The notes beneath the pieces were generated by a model. That model saw only the letters and a list, made by a program, of their open reading frames with translations. It was not told the DNA's origin and did no database searches. Shown here one piece after another: positions 9,231-18,238 of a DNA stretch of 54,402 nt (position 1 is its first letter; every line of letters starts with the position of its first letter). The DNA comes from Pelagibius litoralis (lineage in GTDB: Bacteria > Pseudomonadota > Alphaproteobacteria > Kiloniellales > DSM-21159), in NCBI GenBank assembly GCA_029287455.1, contig JARFRB010000129.1:1-54402 (forward strand). The letters are read 5' to 3'. A program made the position numbers and the translations under genes.

Positions 9231-9746
9231 TCAGCTATCGTAGCTTACGAGCGCGGATACGGGCACGTCCAGCCGGCTTCGCCCTTCAAGGAACCGCAAT
9301 TCGACGATGCAGGCGGCGCCAACGACCTCCGCGCCTAGCCCGCGCAGCAATTCCACGGCGGCCTGCATGGTGCCCCCGGTGGCCAAGAGGTCGTCGAGGA
9401 TGACCACGCGCTGGCCCGGCTTCACCGCGTCGGCCTGCACCTCGATGGTGTCGCTGCCGTACTCCAGGTCGTAGGTGAACCGGATCGTCTTACCGGGCAG
9501 CTTGCCTTGCTTGCGCACCATGATGAAGCCGAGGCCAAGGTGCAGCGCGAGTGGCGCGGCGGTCAGAAAACCGCGCGATTCGATCCCCACCAACAGATCC
9601 GGCGCGTGTGGCGCAATTGCTTTGCCCATCCGCTCCACCGTGGCGCGCCAGGCTTGGGGATGCATCAGCAGGGTCGAGATGTCGTAGAACAGGATGCCGG
9701 GCTTTGGAAAATCCGGAACCGCGCGGATGTGGTCTTTCAGGTCCAT
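9231..9746 (-). CDS. apt: Adenine phosphoribosyltransferase
   Basis: Salvages adenine with PRPP to give AMP, in the cytosol. A 171-residue protein starting [20 protein letters not shown], the standard Apt N-terminus. The PRPP-binding loop [17 protein letters not shown] lies at about residues 112-127, and the earlier segment [19 protein letters not shown] is also typical. I use the ATG at 9746, with a GAAGAG ribosome-binding site just upstream, rather than the longer in-frame extension to 9821, which has no family similarity. It diverges from the aminotransferase at 9960. Confidence 0.96.
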   Translation of the reverse strand: MDLKDHIRAVPDFPKPGILFYDISTLLMHPQAWRATVERMGKAIAPHAPDLLVGIESRGFLTAAPLALHLGLGFIMVRKQGKLPGKTIRFTYDLEYGSDTIEVQADAVKPGQRVVILDDLLATGGTMQAAVELLRGLGAEVVGAACIVELRFLEGRSRLDVPVSALVSYDS

Positions 9747-9921
9747 GGGAACTCTTCGGTGTGAAGGCGTGAGGGGGGAGGCTAGTGTTCGAAGCAGGAA
9801 TTGCAACCCGTCGCATGGCACGCGGCGACAGGAAGGCGTTGCAGAGAATTCCTTGCTGGGATTCCTCTGCCCGGATTCTGGCGTCAGGATCAGGCTTTCG
9901 TGAAATCCGCCTTTGCCCCCC

Positions 9922-9952
9922 TTGCGGGTTTGGGGTCACCTCGGGCTATCAT
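9922..9952 (+). promoter_or_regulatory. Candidate promoter very close to the aminotransferase ATG
   Basis: TATCAT at 9947-9952 is a good -10 hexamer, and TTGCGG at 9922-9927 is a possible -35 with a long 19-base spacing. A start about 7 bases after the -10 would fall at 9959-9960, the A of the chosen ATG, so the message could be leaderless. No Shine-Dalgarno sequence is visible in the bases before the ATG, which is consistent. This is inference from spacing only. Confidence 0.3.
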
Positions 9953-9959
9953 GCGGGTC

Positions 9960-11294
9960 ATGACCTACATTCTGCACCGCGCCCCGAAAACCCAGCTTCC
10001 GCTCGCCGTGGGGGGCGATGGGGCCTATGTCATCGATAGCGCCGGCAAGCGCTATCTGGATGCGTCCGGGGGAGCGGCCGTCTCCTGTCTTGGGCATAGT
10101 CACCGTGGGGTCGTCGAGGCGATCAAGCATCAGCTCGACCGGCTGCCCTATGCCCACACGGGCTTTTTCACCAATCAGCCTTCCGAGGATTTGGCCGAGC
10201 ATTTAATCGCCCGCGCGCCGGAAGGCCTTGAGAAAGTCTACTTCGTCTCTGGCGGGTCGGAAGCCAACGAGACGGCGATGAAGCTCGCGCGCCAGTATTT
10301 CTACGAGAAGGGCGAAACCCAGCGCAGCCGCTTCATCGCCCGCCGCCAAAGCTACCACGGCAATACCTTGGGGGCGCTTGCGGTTGGCGGCAATCCGGGC
10401 CGCCAGGCGGTTTATCAGCCGCTTTTGAAGGAGACCACCCACGTCGCCCCTTGCTACGCGTACCGGGAAAAGCGGCCGGAGGAGAGCGAGGAGGATTATG
10501 GCCGCCGCGTTGCGGACGAGCTTGAGCAGGCGATACTCGACCTTGGGCCCGAAACGGTCATCGGCTTTTTCGCCGAGACCGTGGTGGGTGCCACCCTGGG
10601 CGCCGTGCCGCCGGTTCCTGGCTATTTCAAGCGCATTCGCGAGATCTGCGATCGCTACGGGGTGCTGCTGATTCTGGACGAGGTAATGTCCGGCATGGGC
10701 CGCACCGGCCGGCTCTTCGCCTGCGAGGAGGATGGTGTGGCGCCGGATATCCTGACCTGCGCAAAAGGTCTTGGGGCGGGCTATCAGCCGATCGGCGCCT
10801 GCCTCTTGTCCGGCCGGATCCACGATACCATCGTCTCCGGCAGCGGCAGCTTCATGCATGGTTTCACCTATATCGGCCATCCCACCGCCTGTGCCGGAGG
10901 GCTGGCGGTCCAGCGCGCCTTGGAAAGCGAGAACCTGTTGGTCCGGGTGCGGGAGCGGGGCGCGGCCCTTCGGACCGCGTTGGAGGAGCGTTTCGGCAAT
11001 CACCGGCACGTCGGCGACATTCGCGGGCGCGGCCTGTTCCTGGGCCTCGAGCTCGTCGAGGACCGGGCCACCAAGGCGCCTTTCGATCCCAGCTTGAAAG
11101 TCCACGCCGCGATTAAGTCCAAGGCGATGGAGCTTGGCCTGATGTGCTATCCCAATGGCGGCACAGCCGACGGGCGCCGGGGCGATCACATCCTTTTGGC
11201 GCCGCCCTTCATCATTGAGGAAGAGCAGGTCGGTGAGATCGTCGAGCGGCTTGGGGAGGCTCTCGATACGGTCTTGGCGAAGGTGCCTGCATGA
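9960..11294 (+). CDS. Class III PLP-dependent aminotransferase (omega-amino acid type)
   Basis: A 444-residue fold-type I aminotransferase. Typical blocks are YLDASGGAAVSCLGHSH, FVSGGSEANETAMKLARQY and LILDEVMSGMGRTG, with the Schiff-base Lys in TCAKGLGAGYQP near residue 268. The class usually transfers a terminal amino group to pyruvate or 2-oxoglutarate. Its stop overlaps the start of the downstream BKACE gene by four bases (ATGA), so the two are translationally coupled and probably act on one pathway: the aminotransferase could make a beta-keto acid or semialdehyde for the BKACE enzyme, or consume its product. ATGs at 9951 and 9960 are both in frame. I prefer 9960, matching the family start MTYILHRAP-type. 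Confidence 0.92.
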   Translation: MTYILHRAPKTQLPLAVGGDGAYVIDSAGKRYLDASGGAAVSCLGHSHRGVVEAIKHQLDRLPYAHTGFFTNQPSEDLAEHLIARAPEGLEKVYFVSGGSEANETAMKLARQYFYEKGETQRSRFIARRQSYHGNTLGALAVGGNPGRQAVYQPLLKETTHVAPCYAYREKRPEESEEDYGRRVADELEQAILDLGPETVIGFFAETVVGATLGAVPPVPGYFKRIREICDRYGVLLILDEVMSGMGRTGRLFACEEDGVAPDILTCAKGLGAGYQPIGACLLSGRIHDTIVSGSGSFMHGFTYIGHPTACAGGLAVQRALESENLLVRVRERGAALRTALEERFGNHRHVGDIRGRGLFLGLELVEDRATKAPFDPSLKVHAAIKSKAMELGLMCYPNGGTADGRRGDHILLAPPFIIEEEQVGEIVERLGEALDTVLAKVPA

Positions 11295-12109
11295 CCTGGG
11301 AGCCCTTGGTGGTCGCGGTGGCGCCTAATGGCGCGCGGAAATCCCAGCAGGACCATCCAGCACTTCCCATCACGCCAGAGGAAATCGCGCGCGAGGCCGC
11401 TGCTTGTGCGGAGGCTGGCGCTGCGATGCTGCACCTGCATGTGCGCGACGCCCAGGGCCGGCACAGCCTGGATGTGGAGGCCTACCGCACCGTGATCGCG
11501 GCTGTGCGGCGGGCCGTTGGGCAGCGTATGATTCTTCAGGTCACCACGGAAGCGGTCGGGATCTACGCGCCTGCCCAGCAAATGGCGATGGTGCGCGAAC
11601 TTCGTCCCGAAGCGGTGAGTCTGGCTTTGCGCGAGCTGATTCCCGACGCCGATGCGCAAGTCGGGGCGGCGCCCTTCTTTGAATGGCTGGCACGGACCGA
11701 CATCTTGACGCAGTTCATCCTTTACTCGGCCGAGGACCTAGAGCGGCTCGATGCCTTGGTGGCGGCCGGTGTCCTGCCGGGTGGGCGGAAGTCGGCCCTG
11801 TTCGTCTTGGGACGATACACCCCGGGCCAAGTGTCCGAGCCTGCGGACCTCTTGCCTTTTCTAGCGGCCAACGGCCAGGGCCATAGCTGGTCGGTCTGCG
11901 CGTTCGGCGCGAAGGAAATAGCCTGCGCTACCGCGGCGGCGGCCTTGGGGGGGCACGTGCGGGTTGGCTTCGAGAACAACTTCACGCTGCCGGACGGAAC
12001 GATGGCCGAAAGCAACGCGGCTCTCGTGGCCGCGGCCGCCGGCGGCGCGCGCGCAGTTGGGCGGCCGCTCGCCGACGCCGACGCCGCCCGGGCGATCTTC
12101 GCGGCATGA
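11291..12109 (+). CDS. BKACE-family beta-keto acid cleavage enzyme (DUF849)
   Basis: A 272-residue TIM-barrel enzyme related to Kce, which condenses 3-keto-5-aminohexanoate with acetyl-CoA to release acetoacetate and an aminoacyl-CoA. The zinc-binding HLHVRD motif lies near residues 47-52, and the later Glu ligand lies in HVRVGFENNF. The family is called BKACE because members act on many beta-keto acids, and substrate is set by pocket residues that I cannot assign. The start overlaps the aminotransferase stop (ATGA). The TRAP transporter genes that follow could import the substrate. Confidence 0.9.
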   Translation: MTWEPLVVAVAPNGARKSQQDHPALPITPEEIAREAAACAEAGAAMLHLHVRDAQGRHSLDVEAYRTVIAAVRRAVGQRMILQVTTEAVGIYAPAQQMAMVRELRPEAVSLALRELIPDADAQVGAAPFFEWLARTDILTQFILYSAEDLERLDALVAAGVLPGGRKSALFVLGRYTPGQVSEPADLLPFLAANGQGHSWSVCAFGAKEIACATAAAALGGHVRVGFENNFTLPDGTMAESNAALVAAAAGGARAVGRPLADADAARAIFAA

Positions 12110-12364
12110 AGGGACAATCATTCGCCACACACTCGTGCTCTGATGGATTGTAGCTGGCCAATTCCAGCAAAAAGGTGTTCAATTACATTTGGTTCGGGTG
12201 CCAAGAGCGCCCCATTCCACAGCCGCGAGCTGTCGGAGGGCACCGTAAATCTCGGTGACGCGGGGATCTTTCCCGTGTTCACTGGGCGGTGTCCGGTCGG
12301 ATCGCCACAAGGCGCCGGCAGGCAAGTTCGAACGGAAACACTGAGATCGGAGGCAAGGGAGACT

Positions 12365-13348
12365 ATGAAGAAACTCGTTCTGACCGGCATCGCCCTCGGG
12401 CTTGCGCTGGGTTTTGGCGGCGTCAGCGGCGCGCCTGACGCGAACGCTCAGGATCAACAATTTATCTCCATCGGCACCGGCGGTGTCACGGGCGTTTACT
12501 ATCCGACCGGCGGCGCGATCTGCCGCTTGGTAAACCGTAACCGCAAGGAGCATGGCATTCGCTGCTCCGTCGAATCGACCGGCGGCTCTGTCTATAACGT
12601 CAACACCATCCGGGCCGGCGAGCTCGACCTCGGCGTCGCGCAGTCCGATGTCCAATACAACTCCTACAACGGCGTTTCGAACTTCGCCGATCAAGGCGCC
12701 TTCGAGGACCTTCGGGCGGTGTTCTCGGTCCACCCCGAGCCTTTCACTGTGGTGGCGCGCGCCGATGCCGGCGTTTCGACCTTCGACGACCTGAAGGGCA
12801 AGCGCGTGAATGTGGGCAACCCCGGGTCGGGTCAGCGCGCGACCATGGAAGTGCTGTTGGATGCCAAGGGCTGGACCTTGGGCGACTTCTCCCTCGCGTC
12901 CGAACTGAAGCCGGCCGAGCAGAGCCAGGCGCTTTGCGATAATAAGGTGGACGCCATCGTCTACACCGTCGGCCATCCGAACGGCTCGATCCAGGAAGCT
13001 TCGACGGCCTGCGATTCCGTGCTGGTCAGCGTGACCGGCCCCGCGGTCGACAAGCTGGTGGCGGAGAACCCCTATTACCGCATGGCGACAATCCCCGGCG
13101 GCATGTATCGCGGGTCCGATAGCGATACGCAAACCTTCGGCGTCGGTGCCACCCTGGTCAGCTCCAGCGCCGTGCCGGAAGAGGTCGTCTATCAAGTCGT
13201 TAAGGCAGTCTTCGAGAACTTCGACGACTTCAAGGCGCTGCATCCGGCTTTCGCGAACCTGAAGAAGGAAGAGATGATCGCCGATGGCCTTTCGGCCCCG
13301 CTGCATGACGGCGCGGCGAAGTACTACAAGGAAGCCGGTTTGATGTAA
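12365..13348 (+). CDS. TAXI-family TRAP transporter solute-binding protein
   Basis: A 327-residue periplasmic receptor. It has a signal peptide with KK start and hydrophobic core, ending about residue 27 (DANAQ), followed by the TAXI-family opening [21 protein letters not shown]. Later blocks [16 protein letters not shown] and [20 protein letters not shown] are also typical. TAXI receptors bind small organic acids such as glutamate or 2-oxoglutarate and hand them to a fused DctQM permease, encoded next here. The ATG at 12365 has a purine-rich GGAGGCAAGGGAG region upstream. A longer reading frame back to 12143 has no signal-peptide logic and is rejected. Confidence 0.94.
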   Translation: MKKLVLTGIALGLALGFGGVSGAPDANAQDQQFISIGTGGVTGVYYPTGGAICRLVNRNRKEHGIRCSVESTGGSVYNVNTIRAGELDLGVAQSDVQYNSYNGVSNFADQGAFEDLRAVFSVHPEPFTVVARADAGVSTFDDLKGKRVNVGNPGSGQRATMEVLLDAKGWTLGDFSLASELKPAEQSQALCDNKVDAIVYTVGHPNGSIQEASTACDSVLVSVTGPAVDKLVAENPYYRMATIPGGMYRGSDSDTQTFGVGATLVSSSAVPEEVVYQVVKAVFENFDDFKALHPAFANLKKEEMIADGLSAPLHDGAAKYYKEAGLM

Positions 13349-13381
13349 TCGGCCTGAACGGGCCTCCGGATAGGCCAAGGG

Positions 13382-13422
13382 GCGGCGGGCGCCAAGGGGA
13401 GGGGCCCGCCGCTTCAGCCTTC
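13382..13422 (+). promoter_or_regulatory. Intercistronic stem-loop between TRAP receptor and permease
   Basis: GCGGCGGGC at 13382-13390 pairs perfectly with GCCCGCCGC at 13414-13422 across a GC-rich loop. Only a short pyrimidine run (TTCTTT at about 13430) follows. Such hairpins after a binding-protein gene often cause partial termination or protect the upstream mRNA, giving more receptor than permease. The effect here is inferred. Confidence 0.55.
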
Positions 13423-13565
13423 TTTCGCAAGATCCCGCGTCCAAGAGCCGGACCGATCGTAATGGCGCGGAGTATCGGCGAAGCGCGGTTTCAGGGGGTC
13501 AAAGCGGTTCGACCCGCCCGGCGGCGGAGTCTTACGAAACGCATGAGCATGCATGGGGGGCTTAC

Positions 13566-16202
13566 ATGGCGAGTCAGGGGAATGACGGTCCGCTGCCGTC
13601 CGATCAGCTAGAAGATCTCGTAGCGTCGACGGACACCGGCGCGCGCAATCCGATGGGTTGGGTCGGGCGGCTCTTGGCGGGCGTTGCCTTGTTCTGGTCC
13701 TTGTTCCAGATTTGGATCGCCTCGCCCCTGCCCTTCATCGTATCCAGCACGCTTGGCGTCTCCGTCGTCCTGAACGATACCGAGACGCGCTCGATCCATC
13801 TTGCGATCGCCGTGTTTCTGGCCTTCATGGCCTTTCCCGCTCTGAAGCGCAGCCCGCGCGACCGGGTGCCGATCCAAGACTGGGTGATGGCGCTGGCCGC
13901 GGCTTTCTGCTCGGGCTACCTTTTCCTTTTCTATACGGCGCTCTCCGCGCGCCCCGGCTTGCCGACGCAGACCGACCTCATTGTCGCCGCGGTGGGCATG
14001 GTCTTGCTGCTGGAGGCCACGCGCCGTGCCTTGGGCCCGCCCTTGGCCATAGTGGCGCTGGTCTTCCTATTTTACGTGTTCTTCGGGTCCTCGGATCTCA
14101 TACCGGAGGTGATCCGCTGGAAGGGCGCTTCCTTCAGCAAGGCCATGAGCCATCAATGGCTGACCACCGAGGGTGTGTTCGGCGTGGCGCTGGGCGTGTC
14201 GACCTCCTACGTCTTTCTCTTCGTGCTCTTCGGCTCCCTGTTGGAGAAGGCGGGGGCCGGCAACTACTTCATCAAGCTGGCTTTCGCGCTGCTGGGCCAC
14301 CTGCGGGGCGGGCCGGCGAAGGCGGCGGTCTTAGCATCGGCCATGACCGGCCTGATTTCGGGCTCTTCCATCGCCAATGTGGTCACCACCGGGACTTTCA
14401 CGATTCCCTTGATGAAGCGGGTCGGCTTCACCTCGGAAAAGGCAGGCTCCGTAGAGGTTGCCTCCTCGGTCAACGGCCAGATCATGCCGCCGGTCATGGG
14501 GGCCGCGGCCTTCCTGATGGTGGAATACATCGGGATTCCCTATGTGGACGTGATCAAGCATGCCTTCTTGCCAGCCGCGATTTCTTACATCGCGCTGCTC
14601 TATATCGTGCATCTGGAGGCCTTGAAGACCGGTATGGAGGCTTTGCCGAAGCCGGTCGTCCAGACCGCCAAGCAAGCCTTGCTGCGCAGCGGCATCATCA
14701 TTGCTTCGATCTTCATCCTGGCGGGCGCTACCTATTGGATCATCGTGGGCGTGCAGGCCCTGATCCCAGGCTTGTCCACCGGAATTCTCGTGGTCTTGCT
14801 GCTGGTCGTCTACGTTGCCCTGGTCTGGTTCGCGGCGCGCAGCCCGGACCTGGAACTGGACGACCCCAACGCTGCACTGATCGAACTGCCGGTGGCCGGA
14901 GAGGTCGCCAAGACTGGCTTTCAGTATCTCTTGCCCATCGTGGTGCTGGTCTGGTTCCTGATGATCGAGCAGAAGTCGCCCGGGCTATCGGCCTTCTACG
15001 CGGTGGCCCTGATGCTGATCATCTTGATCACTCAGCGCCCCCTGAAGGCGATATTCCGCGGCCAGGGAAGCGCCTTGGCCCACAGCTTCTCCGTGGGGCT
15101 TGGCGAGCTGGGGGACGGCCTGATCACCGGTGCGCGCAACATGATCGGGATCGCGGTGGCGACCGCGACGGCGGGCATCATCGTCGGGACCGTCACCCTG
15201 ACCGGCATCGGTCAGGTGATGGCGGAGTTCGTCGAGTTCATCTCCGGCGGCAGCTTGATTCTGATCCTGGTGTTCACCGCGATCATCAGCCTGATCCTGG
15301 GCATGGGCCTGCCCACCACCGCCAACTACATCGTTGTGTCCTCCCTGATGGCGCCGGTGGTGGTGCAACTGGGCGCGGAGAACGGGCTTCTCGTGCCCTT
15401 GATCGCGGTGCACCTCTTCGTCTTCTACTTCGGGATCATGGCGGACGTGACGCCACCAGTGGGCTTAGCCTCTTTCGCCGCGGCCGCGGTTTCCGGCGGG
15501 GATCCCATGAAGACCGGCTTCACCGCGTTCTTCTATAGCCTGCGCACTGTGGTGCTGCCCTTCCTTTTCATCTTCAACACCGACCTCTTGCTGATCGACG
15601 TGACCTTGGTGGGCGGCATCCTGATCTTCATCAAGGCAACCATCGCGATGCTGGTCTTCGCGGCGGCCACCCAAGGCTATTTCTTCGCCCGGAACCGGGC
15701 CTGGGAGGCGGTGGCGCTGCTGCTGGTGGCCTTCACCCTGTTTAGGCCGGGATACTGGCTGGATCAGGTGCAGCCGCCTTATGAGGAGATCCCGCCGGCC
15801 GAGATCCTGCAAGTGGTGCAATCCCTACCCGCCGACAGCGACCTGCAGGTGGTGATCGAGGGGCCCAACTTCACCAATCCCGACGGGCCCAAGCGCCGGT
15901 TGACCGCAAGGCTGCCACTCGGGGCTGAAGGCCCGGATGGCGCGGCCCGCTTGGAAAGCGATGCCGGCCTCCTCGTGATGATCGAGGATGACCGCGCGAA
16001 GCTGGAGGAGCCGGTCTTCGGCTCGCCCTTGTTCGAGCAGTTGCAGGATTTCGACTTCTACGCCGACGAGCCGACGGAGATTGTCGCGGTGCAGGTGCCG
16101 GCCGAGCGCCTGCCCAAGGAGGTCTTCTATATTCCGGCGTTCCTGCTCCTCTTCGGGGTCATTCTGTTGCAGCGCCGGCGCGCCACTGTGCCGGCCTTCT
16201 GA
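13566..16202 (+). CDS. Fused TRAP transporter permease (DctQ-DctM type) with C-terminal DUF3394 domain
   Basis: An 878-residue polytopic inner-membrane protein. It has four N-terminal helices of the small DctQ-like unit and about twelve helices of the large DctM-like unit. Conserved blocks include GLISGSSIANVVTTGTFTIPLMK, NGQIMPPVMGAAAFLM and GMGLPTTANYIVVSSLMAP. The fused form pairs with TAXI receptors, as found directly upstream. After about residue 720 the protein continues with a non-transport domain of ~150 residues, PPYEEIPPAEILQVVQSLP onward, which matches the DUF3394 tail seen on many such permeases, then a last hydrophobic helix near the end. The ATG at 13566 follows a GGGGGG run. 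Confidence 0.95.
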   Translation: MASQGNDGPLPSDQLEDLVASTDTGARNPMGWVGRLLAGVALFWSLFQIWIASPLPFIVSSTLGVSVVLNDTETRSIHLAIAVFLAFMAFPALKRSPRDRVPIQDWVMALAAAFCSGYLFLFYTALSARPGLPTQTDLIVAAVGMVLLLEATRRALGPPLAIVALVFLFYVFFGSSDLIPEVIRWKGASFSKAMSHQWLTTEGVFGVALGVSTSYVFLFVLFGSLLEKAGAGNYFIKLAFALLGHLRGGPAKAAVLASAMTGLISGSSIANVVTTGTFTIPLMKRVGFTSEKAGSVEVASSVNGQIMPPVMGAAAFLMVEYIGIPYVDVIKHAFLPAAISYIALLYIVHLEALKTGMEALPKPVVQTAKQALLRSGIIIASIFILAGATYWIIVGVQALIPGLSTGILVVLLLVVYVALVWFAARSPDLELDDPNAALIELPVAGEVAKTGFQYLLPIVVLVWFLMIEQKSPGLSAFYAVALMLIILITQRPLKAIFRGQGSALAHSFSVGLGELGDGLITGARNMIGIAVATATAGIIVGTVTLTGIGQVMAEFVEFISGGSLILILVFTAIISLILGMGLPTTANYIVVSSLMAPVVVQLGAENGLLVPLIAVHLFVFYFGIMADVTPPVGLASFAAAAVSGGDPMKTGFTAFFYSLRTVVLPFLFIFNTDLLLIDVTLVGGILIFIKATIAMLVFAAATQGYFFARNRAWEAVALLLVAFTLFRPGYWLDQVQPPYEEIPPAEILQVVQSLPADSDLQVVIEGPNFTNPDGPKRRLTARLPLGAEGPDGAARLESDAGLLVMIEDDRAKLEEPVFGSPLFEQLQDFDFYADEPTEIVAVQVPAERLPKEVFYIPAFLLLFGVILLQRRRATVPAF

Positions 16203-16218
16203 CCGGGAGACCAGGATC

Positions 16219-16662
16219 ATGTATAAGGACATCTTGCTGGCGGTGGATCTGAACCACCCGGAAACGCAAGAGAAAGCGACCCGCACGGCGACCGAATACG
16301 CCAAGGCTTTCGGCTCCAAGCTGCATGTGCTGACCGTCGTGCCGGACTTCGGGATGAGCATCGTTTCCAGCTATTTTCCCGAGGATTTCGCGCGAAAAGC
16401 CGAAGCCGAGGCGAACGCCCAACTCCACGCCTACGTAAAGGAGCATGTGCCGGACGAGGTGAGCGTTCAGCACATCGTCGCTTATGGCTCGATCTACAGC
16501 GAGATCCTGGAATTCGCGGAGAAGACCGGCTGCGACCTGATCGTGCTCGCCTCTCACCGGCCGGAGCTGAAGGACTACCTGATCGGCCCGAACGCCGCGC
16601 GCGTCATGCGCCACGCCAACTGTTCGGTCCTTATCGTGCGGGATGAGGGATCCGGACCCTAA
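16219..16662 (+). CDS. Universal stress protein (TRAP-associated, TeaD-like)
   Basis: A 147-residue UspA-fold protein starting [15 protein letters not shown], with [33 protein letters not shown] at the C-terminus. The second half is reduced relative to the canonical ATP-binding GxxG...GS pattern, since the first glycines are replaced by SHRP. It begins 16 bases after the TRAP permease. In Halomonas the comparable protein TeaD is encoded with a TRAP transporter and controls its activity, so a regulatory role for this transporter is a reasonable inference. Its stop overlaps the stop of the convergent thyX gene. Confidence 0.92.
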   Translation: MYKDILLAVDLNHPETQEKATRTATEYAKAFGSKLHVLTVVPDFGMSIVSSYFPEDFARKAEAEANAQLHAYVKEHVPDEVSVQHIVAYGSIYSEILEFAEKTGCDLIVLASHRPELKDYLIGPNAARVMRHANCSVLIVRDEGSGP

Positions 16663-17624
16663 CCCCCGGGCCGCAGGCTATCCATGAGTTCGCGCCATTC
16701 GCGCGGGGAGAGGCCGCTGGTCTCCTGGGTGACCTCCTCCCCGTCCAGCATCCGCCGCACAACGTCCAAGCCTTGCGAGGAAAGGCTCACACTGCCCATG
16801 GCATAGTCCGCGAAGGCTTCGTAGGCCAGGGGAACCCAACGCTTGACAGTGTCCAGCATGGCATCGGCGTAGGCTCGGATTTCGTGCTGGGCGTGAGGGT
16901 CGGCGCGCAGCGACAAGAAGCGCAGCAGATTGTGCAGATCGGTCTTCCAGTACCACTGGGTATAGAAGTTGACCGGTAGGTTCATCCGCGCCAGTTCGCG
17001 GGCCAAGCCTTGGCGATCCGCGTCCAGCACCTCGCCGCTTTCGTCCCGGTTCAGCATGCGCTCGTAGCTGTCGTAAGCGCGCTCTGCGTCGCCGCGCAAG
17101 AGGGCGAGGGCCTCGGCGGCCTCCTCGCCCTCCAGCACCTCCCCCCGACCTTGACGGTTGCTCGCGGACTGGGCCGCCAGATGTTCCGGCGCCGGAACAT
17201 AGAACTCCCGGTCCAGGATCGAATAACGCGCGGAATACTCATTCACGTTGGCCGTGCGATGACGAATCCACTGCCGCGCCACGAAAATCGGCAGCTTCAC
17301 GTGATACTTGATCTCGCACATTTCGAACGGCGTGGTGTGCCGGTGCCGCATGAGATAGCGCACCAGCCCCCGGTCCTCGTGCACCTGCTTGGTGCCCCGG
17401 CCGTAGGAGACACGGGCCGCCTGCGTAATCGCCGCGTCGTCGCCCATGTAGTCGATCACCCGCAGGAAGCCGTGATCGAGCACCGGGATCGGCTCGTAGA
17501 GGATCTCTTCCAAGGCCGGCACGCTGGCTCGGCGGGTTTCGCTTGCCGCACCGCGCGCAGCGCGCACCTCCGCCTCTTGGGCGTCGGTCAGGAGCTTGCG
17601 AGCGGGGCCGGGAGGGGCGGTCAT
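16659..17624 (-). CDS. thyX: Flavin-dependent thymidylate synthase
   Basis: Makes dTMP from dUMP using FAD, NADPH and methylene-tetrahydrofolate. The ThyX motif appears as [15 protein letters not shown], close to the RHRxxSxNExSxR signature but with Ala-Asn where Ser is common. Nearby are [18 protein letters not shown] upstream and [13 protein letters not shown] plus [11 protein letters not shown] downstream, all FAD/dUMP-site segments. I choose the ATG at 17624 because GGAG lies 7 bases upstream. In-frame ATGs at 17666 and 17681 are possible but have weak ribosome-binding sites. At 321 residues it is a little longer than average because of an N-terminal extension. It converges on the universal stress gene with overlapping stops. 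Confidence 0.95.
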   Translation of the reverse strand: MTAPPGPARKLLTDAQEAEVRAARGAASETRRASVPALEEILYEPIPVLDHGFLRVIDYMGDDAAITQAARVSYGRGTKQVHEDRGLVRYLMRHRHTTPFEMCEIKYHVKLPIFVARQWIRHRTANVNEYSARYSILDREFYVPAPEHLAAQSASNRQGRGEVLEGEEAAEALALLRGDAERAYDSYERMLNRDESGEVLDADRQGLARELARMNLPVNFYTQWYWKTDLHNLLRFLSLRADPHAQHEIRAYADAMLDTVKRWVPLAYEAFADYAMGSVSLSSQGLDVVRRMLDGEEVTQETSGLSPREWRELMDSLRPGG

Positions 17625-17799
17625 GGCGCGCTCCGGCTGTTCGGAGGGCGTTTCACCCTGGTTCATCGAATTGCGTTTCATGAGCAGACCATAGCCTGGC
17701 ACTCCGAGTCGAGAGGGCTGTGAGTTTCCGGGAAACTGTGGATAACGCGGCAATTCTTGGCCAGACCTTTCCCGAGGCCGGTGGAGTCCTTATATTAAT

Positions 17800-18155
17800 G
17801 GGTGCCGGGAAACCGGCTATGGCGCTAAACGAGTGCGTGGAATAAGCGCAGTGGACCCGGGGGCGGTACCCGGCGCCTCCACCAATTCTTAGGCCGCGGC
17901 GGCCGCTTTTTGCGATTGACCGGGTCTTCCTTGGGGGCGAAACAGGATCGACACGCGTGGTAAAGACGTTTTCGGTGCTCGGCATGGTACCGCCGTTATC
18001 GGGCCAAAATATAGTTGCGAATGACAACTATGCTGAGGGTCGCCTCGCCGCCGCTTAAGGCGGTCGGGTAATCCGACTTAAAGTCCCTGGCCTTCAGCCG
18101 TCAGGGCGGGGCTCGGGGCGCGCCTGGCAACAGAAGCGCCCCACTTCATCGCGGG
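17800..18155 (+). ncRNA. ssrA: Permuted two-piece tmRNA (SsrA)
   Basis: Rescues stalled ribosomes by adding a degradation tag. The gene is circularly permuted as in alphaproteobacteria. The acceptor piece comes first and ends CGCCTCC-A-CCA (17874-17884, CCA encoded). A ~48-base spacer (17885-17932) follows, then the coding piece starting GGGGGCGA at 17933. GGGGGCG pairs with CGCCTCC to rebuild the acceptor stem. The tag frame around 18015-18058 reads ANDNYAEGRLAAA then TAA, following ATAGTTG. Downstream hairpins include GGGGCGC/GCGCCCC at 18115-18142. The T-loop region (GGCGGTA between CCGGG and CCCGG) departs from the usual TTCRA. TATATT at 17791-17796 is a likely -10. Both outer ends are approximate. 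Confidence 0.93.
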
Positions 18156-18238
18156 CGCCCAGGGCCGGAGAGCACCCGAAGCGAACATAAAGCCCCCGGG
18201 AAACGGGGCTGGACGACGAAGAGGGGGAAGAGGCCTAG

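Noticed and set aside
13658-15538. 626-residue plus-strand frame
   Set aside because: Alternate frame inside the TRAP permease, rich in Arg/Gly/His as expected of a shadow.
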